Positions 1-8,900 of a stretch of 60,000 nucleotides of DNA are shown here, piece after piece. A program made the translations under genes and the position numbers. The notes beneath the pieces are model-generated. The model was not told the origin of the DNA. It did not search any database and worked only from the letters and a program-made list of their open reading frames with translations. The stretch comes from Lineus longissimus (taxonomy: Eukaryota > Nemertea > Pilidiophora > Heteronemertea > Lineidae): the NCBI RefSeq assembly GCF_910592395.1, contig NC_088322.1, positions 15,373,431 through 15,433,430 of the forward strand, in the 5' to 3' direction. Each line of letters starts with the position of its first letter. Within the stretch, counting starts at the first letter, position 1.

Positions 1-330
1 TGATGACTTTGACTCGAGTATCATTGTTATATTTTGGAATGATTTTATGAAGAGTGGTGAAGCATAGCGATGGGTTTGTGTAGTACTAGGTGAAGGGGGT
101 GATGTTAACCCTTGAGGACTGCTGAGTTATTACAGATCAGTCTGTCGGATTTGACTAAAAGCCGTGCTCCTTTGTTTGTGTCTGAGTGCCTCATCCCCGG
201 GCAACCAGAAGACCCCACACAGTACATAAAAGTGCAAAACCCAAGTAGGGGAAAGTTGTTGATATGATTGATTGATTGATTGAAATAGTCTTTCCAAATT
301 TAGTTTGTAAAATTCGGTTTTCATCTTCAG
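1..330 (+). other. Intron of the BTB/BACK/TLDc gene, with a (GATT)n microsatellite
   Basis: This is non-coding sequence upstream of the first visible exon. It ends in a pyrimidine-rich tract and the acceptor AG at 329-330. A short GATT microsatellite of about four units lies at 266-283. Upstream exons, expected to carry the BTB domain core, lie outside the window. No other feature is visible. Confidence 0.6.
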
Positions 331-3075
331 ATTTCACTTGGGACAACAAACACTGATACATTCGAAGTGTTAAACATCAGCAAAGTGCTGGGCCTTGCTG
401 CTCTCAAGGAACATTGTGAGAATCTCGTCTCTCAGTCCCTGTGTGCTGAAAACGCTTGTGGCTATCTCACAGCTGCTTTAAGGAATGGAAAAACAGATGG
501 TAGGTTCAACCGAGTATCAACATCCTACACATGCTTCCCGAAATTGGTGGCTTGCATTGGAACTAACTTTTTCCCCCTTGTTCGTCATTAAAGGCATTCA
601 AGTGTGTTGGTCAACCATGACTATCTCCTTTGTCCCTCCACCATAAGGCCTAGTTTCCCCTTATGACATTACTATTTCGGACACTCAGCGCCCCATTTCT
701 GGAAAGGTGTATAGGGTCCGAGTTCAGTCGCTTTCCAATGCAATACTGCTGCTGTCACCTACAAACACTTGTCTGAACTAGCAATAAAGTATTGAAACTT
801 TGTTACAGATATTCTCCGAGCAGACAGTTTTGCCAACCGTTGTGTTGACTTCATCTTAGAGAATGCAGAGAAGTGTGTGATGACCACTGGATGGCTGCAG
901 TTGACAAAAGAGGCACTGATCAGGATTATCAGCACAGACACGGTAGGTGGCTAAGAGATGTAGAGATTGGAGGTGTGAGTGGAATAGCTGATTTGAAACA
1001 TGTTGAGGCCTACCCAAGGATGGCTCAGTAATACCTACCGGTATGTCAAACCTAGCAAGGCCATATTAAGAGTGGGAAACTGCACCCTCAGACACCCCCG
1101 AAAAATCTGTTTTTACATGCAGATTCAGGCCTGTTTGGATTAAAAGGGGTGTTCTACCTCTCCCCATAGAGCTTACCTCCCCCCTTCCCCTCTTGCTTTA
1201 TCTCTATTTTCTGTTACAGTTTTCCCTAAAAGAGGAGGAAGTGTGGCGAGCGGTGCTGTCCTGGGCAAAGTACAACGCTGACATTCCATTGGATAAACAG
1301 TCTCAAGATTGGAAAGAGGCGGAGAAGTGTTTATTGAAAAAGGCAAGCAGTTTGGTTGCTTAGTAGCAGATGGCAGCACCAGTTTGCAAATGGCAGTTGA
1401 CGTGACAAATGATTGATTAAACTAGTTCGGCCAGGTGCCGCGGCTGTCTCCTAATCATTTTGTTTAGCAACATCACTTTGCCCTTCATACCTACCTTTCA
1501 AAGGAATGAGGTAAGACGATGTAAATGACAAGTAGTCGCGATGTGCTCTCTCTGCCTTTGGTATTTGGACAACCATCCAAATAACAATTTGCTTGTTTTG
1601 TTCTTCAGCACCTTCAAGGCATCATAGAACATGTACGGCTGTTGCTTATTGATAGTAAAGTGTTTGCAGAAGAGATTGAATCTACTGGTCTCATACCCAT
1701 GGAAGTCTCTCTTGAGAGGTGAGGACAGGCTGTTTTGAGAATTGTTTCAGCGCTCCAACAACTATCACGTCAAGCGCCACAACCATCACTATACTATCCC
1801 TGCAGAGGCACCCTTGGGAACCAAGAACCTACTAATACAGCACTTAGATAAGCTTCACCTGTGAGGAACAAAGCTGTGACCTGAGGAGGGTTCAAACCAA
1901 TGACCCCTGTCTCTGATGCAGAGTCCGACACCTTACCAAATTAGCCAGCTACTGGTGATATACACAAGGAAGAAATTCAGCCGGTGATCCCACTCACAGT
2001 CGATGAGGTTACAGATCATCCTCCACCTCTATTTCGACTCCCCTGATTTCTGATCGATGATCAATTTTCCAGGTATCGCCTAGCTGCCGTCCCTGACCAG
2101 ATCCAACAATCACGCCTCCGTCCACGGACGTCCGCTCAACTCTTCCTTGGAACGCACATCCTGTGTAAAGGTCACCTGCCTTTCCAGAGACTGCTCAACA
2201 ACTGGTGAGGACTGTTGCTATGAAATTCTTTTACCAGAGAAACCTGTATTCTGCTTTAGAGAGGCAATCAGCTATAAGCAGAAGGGCATTGTATTTTCCT
2301 TGTCATTGATTCCACACATTGATGTTGCGACTAGGGTACCCCTCTGCCCATCCTTGTTGGCCCAGCAGTGTGCCCTACGACAAACGAGATTGATTGTGAA
2401 GAATCTATGATGGCCTTTTTTTTAACTTTTCACATCAACTTCAACCTTAACATTTCAGGTACGGCGATGCCACCCAGACGTGGCGCCTCCTATACCGGGC
2501 CAGAAGAGATGGCTCCACGTCCGATTGGTTCCATAAACTCTGCGATGGGTACAGTACAACCTTCGTTATTGTGAAGGGTAAAACGGGCAATATATTTGGC
2601 GGATTCAGCGATGTTCCCTGGACAAGTCAGACTCCTCCTGCTGGAGCCTATAAAACTTCTAACAGGTTTGTATTATCAGAGTTACAAGTTATATTCCTGA
2701 TTCTTCACTCTCCTTGTGAGTCTTAAACCCGAGATTCTCGCTCAGATTAAATCGTCGCTGTTTGTCCCTAACTCAAAGTCCTTTCTTTTCAGGTCATTCA
2801 TCTTCAGCCTCGTGAACAATGCTGGTAACCCACCAACGAAATACAACATCAAGCGACAGAAATATGCCGTTGTAAACCATCGAAGTCACGGGCCAATCTT
2901 CGGGGCTGGGGCTGACCTCTCCATAGCGAGCAATTGCTTGGATGGTGAAGAGTGTTATTCAAATCTTCCACATTCCTATGACGGAGAAAATGTGTCGAAT
3001 CTTACACTAAACGGGACACAGTATTTTGACATTGAGGACTATGAGGTGTTCACTTTAAAAGAGAACATAATATGA
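331..3075 (+). CDS. BTB/BACK and TLDc domain protein, 3' part of a spliced gene
   Basis: Seven exons join in one frame: 331-499, 809-942, 1220-1342, 1609-1718, 2073-2204, 2459-2665 and 2793-3075 (stop TGA), giving 385 residues of the C-terminal part. Residues about 1-35 look like the end of a BTB domain (VLGLAALKEHCENLV). About 36-140 fit a BACK domain, including EEEVWRAVLSWAKY. About 199-383 form a TLDc domain, with FLGTHILCKGHLPFQRLLN, TWRLLYRARRDG, FGGFSDVPW, GAGADLSIASNC and a terminal FDIEDYEVFTL. TLDc proteins of other animals bind and regulate the vacuolar ATPase and protect against oxidative stress. BTB-BACK proteins often act as Cullin-3 adaptors. Applying either role here is inference. 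All junctions are GT-AG except the third intron (1343-1608), which starts with GC. The start codon lies upstream of the window. The domain call is firm; the exon borders are read by eye. Confidence 0.9.
500..808 (+). other. Intron in the TLDc gene
   Basis: This 309-bp intron has donor GTAGG after a GAT-G codon break and acceptor TTACAG. The reading frame continues across it as Asp-Asp-Ile. No repeat or other feature was seen inside. Confidence 0.75.
1343..1608 (+). other. GC-AG intron in the TLDc gene
   Basis: The preceding exon ends AAG and the intron begins GCAAGC, close to the known GC-donor consensus AAG|GCAAGT. The acceptor is TTCTTCAG at 1601-1608. Only this GC donor keeps the phase: both flanking exons join at a codon boundary (Lys-His). 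The nearest downstream GT would shift the frame. Confidence 0.7.
1719..2072 (+). other. Intron in the TLDc gene holding a tRNA-like SINE head
   Basis: This 354-bp intron has donor GTGAGG and acceptor TTTCCAG. Its middle contains a minus-strand tRNA-like segment, listed separately. Nothing else stands out. Confidence 0.7.
1885..1950 (-). repeat. tRNA-derived SINE-like fragment
   Basis: On the minus strand a B-box-like GGTTTGAACCC (1888-1898) follows an A-box-like segment (complement of 1931-1947) at tRNA spacing. An anticodon-arm-like CTCT/AGAG stem lies between them. The acceptor ends do not pair, so this is a tRNA-derived repeat and not a tRNA gene. Confidence 0.45.
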
Positions 3076-3154
3076 TAGACAATGTAAACTGGGATTGTCT
3101 TGGGTATGGTCTGAAAACTGTTGACAGTTGGTATCATCAGTCTTCCAATTTTTT

Positions 3155-3160
3155 AATAAA
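3155..3160 (+). terminator. Poly(A) signal AATAAA of the TLDc gene
   Basis: AATAAA lies 80 bp after the stop codon of the TLDc gene, in an AT-rich 3' UTR. Cleavage would be expected around 3170-3190. No other gene claims this site. Confidence 0.7.
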
Positions 3161-3223
3161 GTTAACCGCTGATAAAATTTCTTTAAAGTCTTAGTCTTTT
3201 AGTCTTTATAATCATTATTGCCC

Positions 3224-4340
3224 CAAATCAGGCCTCGCGGCTCCACCGTTTTCCAGTCACTGTGACCAAGGAGGTGAGGTGGCCATAACCACTGATTGGG
3301 GCCTGGTGGCCCAGCTGTGATACCAAAGCAGTGGATCTTGCAACTCCACTCCATTCCAAAAACTGAATTGAGCCTGGTTTTGGGGGCCATCCATAAAGTA
3401 TGTACGCATCAAACTGGGGATTTAGACCCCTCTCCCTGTACGCACATTTTGGACAAAGTCCCGAGCAAATATACAGGTGTACGCATTTTCCACGAAATTC
3501 CTAGACCCCTCTCCCCTTCAGTGTGTACATACTAAATAGATGGCCCCTTGGCTTGTAGTGTGACTTTGGTACCAACACGGTGAGAGAGTTGAGACAGTAC
3601 CAACATGGTGAGAGAGCTGCCAAAATAGTGAGGCAGTCGCAGCCACCCCAAATCTGGCCTCGCAGCTCCACTGCATTGCCAACATGATGAGAAAGTTTGG
3701 ACAGTCACAACCAAGCGGAGTCGACCTGGCAGCTCCACTGTCTTGCAACACGCTGAGAGATATGAGTCAGTCACAAAAAAATTAAATCTGTTCAGGCAGC
3801 TTCACCACGTTGTCATCTCAGTGAAAGTTATTAAGGTAGTCACAACCGTACAGAATAAGGCCTCACAACTCCTCTGTTTTGCCAACACTGTGGTGACAAG
3901 GAGGTGAGACAGCAATAACCACAGACAAAATGTAGCCTTGGTAACACAACAGTAAGACGGTCACAATCCAATCCAAATACGACCTCGCCGCTCCACGGCG
4001 TTGCAAGAACTGAATGGAACCTGGTGCTACAAAACCTGTAGTGTAAGACAGTTGAGACAGTCATAACCAGATCGAATCTAACCTAACATTCCCAAACATG
4101 GTGAGGCGTGAGGGAGATGAAACCTGGCATCTCCACCCTGTTGCTAACAAAGTGAGGCAGTAATAACCAAACAAAATCAGGCCCGGCAGCTCCACTGCAT
4201 TGCCAACAAGGTGAATGTTGAGAGAGTCGCAACCAGACCAAAGCGGACCTGGCTGCTCCACCGTCTTGCTGACAAGGCGACAGAGTTGAGTCAGTCACAA
4301 CCAGACCGAATGGGTCGTTTCCAAGTTCCCATGGGGTATC
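3224..4340. repeat. Degenerate tandem array, unit about 66 bp
   Basis: Anchor words recur at intervals near 60-68 bp or twice that: a CAGCTCCACTGCATTGCC-like word (about 3668, 3734, 3802, 3869, 3994, 4130, 4189, 4255), followed by a GTGAGAGAGTTGAGACAGTCACAACCAGACC-type stretch. Units are strongly diverged, with substitutions and small indels. The first units (3224-3380) are separated from the rest by a 165-bp inverted-repeat element at 3383-3547. Short open frames on the minus strand here are by-products of the repeat. A shorter related copy lies at 13075-13262. Confidence 0.75.
3383..3547. mobile_element. Small inverted-repeat element (MITE), Harbinger-like ends
   Basis: The left end GGGGCCATCCATAAAGTATG (3383 on) and the complement of the right end (GGGGCCATCTATTTAGTATG, ending 3547) form terminal inverted repeats of about 26 bp. 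The flanks share TTG at 3380-3382 and 3548-3550, a possible 3-bp target duplication. Ends of the type GGGGCCATCCATAAAGTA are, as I recall, common in invertebrate MITEs. A 3-bp duplication would suit PIF/Harbinger, but that family assignment is tentative. The body is non-coding and contains two GACCCCTCTCCC words. It sits inside the 66-bp array, so it inserted after the array formed. Confidence 0.6.
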
Positions 4341-4406
4341 CGGTCGTTTCGCTCCCTGACCTTTTCGCCCCCAGTGTTTCGCTCCCTTGGACTTTCAGAG
4401 TAAACA

Positions 4407-4411
4407 GACTG
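4407..4411. repeat. Target-site duplication GACTG, left copy
   Basis: GACTG directly precedes the TG of the left LTR and recurs at 12130-12134 directly after the CA of the right LTR. Five base pairs is the usual duplication length for BEL/Pao integration. Confidence 0.9.
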
Positions 4412-5151
4412 TGTGGATCAGTCACTCGACGAAAACTCTTCTTTGACTTCGAATATAGTTTATTGAAAATACAGGTTCATAATTCATAAACGATTCGGTA
4501 AACTGAAAAGATACAAGAGACAACACTCATAAGTCTAAAGACAAAGACAATGAATGTGACTAGACGGTGTTGCCGCCTGTCCTAAGCTAGACGAACTACC
4601 TTCAGTAATAGAAAATTTGACATGACCCGTAGCCTAATTAAACTCCGCTAAAGACACCTTTTATATACAACACACAGATGAGACATGGCCTTAGACGACA
4701 TATCATCGAACAGTGCTGAAGATTAAGCACAACGTGGCCCAACATACAAGAATTAGAGACTCCAAGTGAGACAGCTAATTTTACACGTAAACAAACAATA
4801 GCAGTGTCCAGGAGGAACTCGGCATCGCTAGCCCTACAACTACAAAGTCTTGTAGCGACCAAAATACAGAAAGACACATAATCATTATAAACACTTACAG
4901 AACGTTAGTTTCCTGGGTGAAAAGTGACTACCACAGATAGTGGAGAAAAAGGCGTACTACAGCCGTAAACTTGGAATTTAGCGTGATGAAAATAGACGTG
5001 ATGTCGTCTTTGTTTTAGAATATGGCGAAAACGTGCTTTTCCTGGAATCAGCTGATAAGGACATCCAGGCCAATGTGCAACTGCGGGATGAACTGAATAT
5101 ACAGGATGTACCAAATAAAGGCCAACAAGAAATTACAGTCCGTACTGGACA
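4412..5151 (-). repeat. 3' LTR of the BEL/Pao element
   Basis: The 740-bp LTR has TG...CA ends. Compared by eye base for base with the other LTR it differs only at 4549 (A, against G at 11527) and 4914 (T, against A at 11892). On the coding strand it contains a TATA-like TATATAA (complement of 4661-4667) and, further on, AATAAA (complement of 4459-4464), which would serve as poly(A) signal. Short open frames inside it (for example 4638-4877) are identical in both LTRs and resemble no known protein. Confidence 0.95.
4459..4464 (-). terminator. Poly(A) signal AATAAA in the 3' LTR
   Basis: The complement of TTTATT is AATAAA on the element's coding strand, about 200 bp after the TATA-like box of the same LTR. 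This spacing fits a U3-R-U5 arrangement in which the RNA ends near 4440. The exact R borders cannot be read from sequence. Confidence 0.55.
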
Positions 5152-5164
5152 TACCCACCCCCCT
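5152..5164 (-). promoter_or_regulatory. Polypurine tract of the BEL/Pao element
   Basis: On the coding strand an AGGGGGGTGGGTA tract ends exactly at the start of the 3' LTR. It is where plus-strand DNA synthesis would be primed. Position and purine content match LTR elements in general. Confidence 0.75.
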
Positions 5165-5937
5165 GACGGAGTCTGGTAACCACGGGATGCTCCCCAATAA
5201 AATCCAAGTACACAACCAACCGAAGACATAGCCAAACTCGATACAATGAAACGATCACCATTACCAAGAAATCTGAACCTTCATATATCAGTGCAGGCGT
5301 GACCCCAAAAGACACTGGGTTGTGTCACAGGAAAACTTGCAAAATAATACTTAAGTCTAAAAATTCTCAAAGTCTTGAGAAACACACAAATCAGTCTGAC
5401 GACAGGCAAGACACAACAGCACCTGAAGAGTTCACAGTAATTGTTTCAGCAGACAAGTCCATAGAGTCAATATAATGAATACACACACTGTCACTACGAA
5501 AACAAGCGTATTAATATCCTAGAAAGCGAATGTTCATTCCTGCTCAGAAATCTCGATTATAAAGATTTACCGATAAGCTCTAAACCCGAGCTAAACACAA
5601 TAAAATCCATCACACTACACGATGGCACAACTCTGTCCAGACTGACCCACTGAAATTACTCTGTACTAAGCTGTAAGCATAAACACCCTAAACGAAGCTT
5701 TAGGTTTACCCAGAGAAGGAAAGAAACCCAAATTACTTTGAGAGTAAAATAATGAAGTTGGCTAGTAGCAGAGTGAATTGCAATGAACTCAGGTCAGGAC
5801 AGAGATGTGAACAATTCATCCGATGTTGAGAAGGAGCGGACAATATATCGCAATGCAGGCGATCCGCAACACGCAAGGTTATACCTGGATGGAGAGGTTA
5901 CCAGCACATCACATCCGAAGCACACCCACACACGAGA
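5165..5937 (-). other. Non-coding 3' region of the BEL/Pao element
   Basis: This region lies between the Pol stop and the polypurine tract. It has only very short open frames and none resembles an envelope protein. AT content is higher than in the coding region. Nothing further is recognised. Confidence 0.7.
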
Positions 5938-8900
5938 TTAAACGTTCTCCTCCAGGATACAGATCTTGGTGACTGGTCGTCGAAAGACGTTCCTCGGAGT
6001 CTTGACGTCAACCGCACGAACCTTCCCATCGTCTCCTGGGTACAAGGCAATGATGCGTCCTAGTTCCCATTTTCCGCGTGGCAGGTTGTCCTCCATTAGC
6101 ATCACGAGATCTCCCTCGGAGACGGTCTTGACAGGATCGGTTAGCCAACGATGTCTCTGCGTAAGCTTCGGTAGATATTCCGATTTCCAGCGACGACACA
6201 CACGATCCGCGATTACTTGGCATTGGCGCCAACGACGACGACTGTTGATTTCTTTGTCCTGGCAGACGACGGGAGAAATCTTGTTGTCAGCACGGCCAAT
6301 CAGAAAATGATTTGGCGTCAAAGCAGTGTAATCGTCTGGGTCGGGACTGCAGTGGGTAAGGGGTCGGCTATTGAGGACTCCTTCCACTTCGATCAGCGCT
6401 GTTCGTAGCACGGAGTCGGAGACTAGCGTATTCTTCATTGTGGCTTTCAGCGCGGTCTTGACTGACTGGACTAGTCTTTCCCAGGCTCCTCCGAAGTGTG
6501 GAGCTGAGGGCGGGTTGAAGTGCCACGTTATACCTTGCGGCGAGAGGCTGCCCAGAATCTTATTCTGGTTGAGGTCTTGGAGACAGCGGACCAATTCAGC
6601 GTCTGCACCCTTAAAGTTAGTCCCGTTGTCGCTAAACATCTCTTTGGGATGGCCGCGCCGACCGATGAAGTTGCGCAGGCACAGCAGGAAGTCGTCAGTT
6701 TCTAAGCTGTCCGCAAGTTCCAGATGCAGGGCGCGAGTAGACAAACAGGTAAAAAGACACCCCCATCTTTTGACGGTGCTTCTTCTCTCTTTCACCATCA
6801 TGGGCCCCCAATAGTCGACACCGCAGTAAGCAAACGGACCGGCGGTGGCCTGCAAGCGAGGTGCTGGTAGATCAGCCATCCTCGGGATGCACGGCTTAGC
6901 TTTCTGGAGCTCGCAGAGCAGACAATCTCGGATTGCTCGCTTAGCTGCTTCCCTGGCCCGTACTGGCCAGTATTTCTGCCTCAACTCTGCAACCAGGTGT
7001 TCTTGACCACAGTGGGCAAGATGGCGATGAGTCTGTTTGGCGATCAGGTGAGTGACGGGATGTCGCGTTGGGAGTATCAGCTGGAACTTGGCATCTTCTG
7101 GAATCGAGGCCTTACGCAGTCGACCACCAACTCTCAGACAACGGCTGGCTTCATCGTAGAACGGTCCTAGGTTGACGAGACGACTTTTCTGACCGACTGG
7201 CTGCTCTCTTTGAAGACACTCCAACTCTTCAGTAAACACTTCTCGTTGGGCGATGCGTACCCAGAACAGCGTGGCTGCCTCAAGCTCCTCTGCGGTCAAG
7301 TTGGGATCCCGCTTGGCTTTATGACCCAGCCTGGACACGGCTGATGTGAAGTTCTGGACTGCTCGCTGTATCCATGCTGACTTCTTGACCAATCGAGACC
7401 AAGATGAGACATCCCCGGGGTTGAGGATGGACTCCAGGTTAAAGGTTGCTGGAGGTTTGACCTCAGGTATCTGATTTGGACCTGGCTGACCAACATCTAC
7501 TGCGTCGTCATTTGCATTGTCGTCACTAGGCCCGGTCGCTGCCGTAAGGTTGTGCACCGTGGTTCTCAGCTCAGGATCGGACAAATCGAGACATGTTGAG
7601 CCAAGATTGGTGGCAGGCCAACAGTCCTTGGTGAGCTTCAGGAACTGGGGTCCGTGAAACCATAAGCAGCCGGCATCTTCTTTGAAGGACGATATCTGTA
7701 GCCCTCTAGTGCAAAGATCGGCTGGATTCTGGTCCGTGGGTACGTGACGCCATAAATCTCGGTCGGTGAGATCCACGATTTCAGCTACCCGGTTCGCGAT
7801 GAAAGGACGAAATCTTTTGGTGTCGTTTTGCAGGTACTTGAGGACAACCTCGGAGTCTGACCAGTGGATTCTTCTAACGACCTTGACCTTCAGTTCTGCC
7901 TCCAGCATGACTCCCAGGCGTGCAGCTAAGACAGCTCCTTGCAATTCCAGTCTTGGAATCGTCAAAACCTTCAACGGCGCCACACGGGTCTTTGAGGCAA
8001 GGAAGGAGCAGCGGATATCGCCCTTAGGCGTCTCGTAACGGAGATAGGCAACTGCACCAAAGCCGGCTTCTGACGCGTCACCGAATACGTGAATCTCGAT
8101 GTGCTTCACTTGGGAGGTGAAGTCGAGATGATGTCTTGGAATCTGGACGGCCTTCAGATGCTCTAATTCGGACAGCCAGGCTAACCATTTCTGATGCAGG
8201 TGGTCGGGCAAGGGCTGGTCCCAGTCTAGGTGTTCACGCCAGAGGTCTTGTACCATAAACTTGGCTCGAGCGATGAACGGCGAGATGAAGCCACATGGGT
8301 CGAAGACTGAACACATGGTGCTGACGAGTCCTCGCTTAGTCAATGGTGTGTCCTTCGGTTGACAGCTGAAGGTGAACGTGTCTTCTTGGATGTTCCATCG
8401 CATTCCTAGAGTTCTCTGGCTTGGGATGTCGGCCTGGTCGAAGTCAAGCTCCTGTACGGCTGTCTCGGTAACGTTTAGCGCGGCTAGGACTTCCCTCGCA
8501 TTAGACACCCATTTATGGAGTCTAAATCCTCCCTTGGCGGCTAACTCTACCAGCTCTTGGGTTAGCAGCACGGCAGGAGGGACGCCCTCTATCGACTTGA
8601 TGAAGTCATCCATGTAGAAGTCATTCTCGATGGCTTGAATCGCTTCTTGGCTAAAGAAAGCGACATTGTCTTTGGCAGTTTGCTTCAATGCGAAGTTTGC
8701 ACAAGCAGGCGAGCAGCTGGCTCCGAAGATATGTGACTCCATGCGATAGACATCAGGTGGTCCTTCGTCTTCCAGGTTGCGCTTGTAGAGGAACCGCAGT
8801 GAGTCAGCGTCGTCCGAGGTAACCCTCACCCTCATGAACATTGCCTCAACATCTGCAGCTAGGGCTGTGTCGTACATTCGGAATCTCTGCAGGACACCGA

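Noticed and set aside
3224-4340. CRISPR-like repeat array
   Set aside because: Units are diverged and adjacent, without unique spacers, and the DNA is eukaryotic.
4638-4877. 79-codon open frame present in both LTRs (also 11616-11855)
   Set aside because: It is identical only because the LTRs are. It lies across the promoter/U3 part and resembles no known protein.
5165-5937. Possible envelope gene after Pol
   Set aside because: No open frame of useful length or membrane character exists there.
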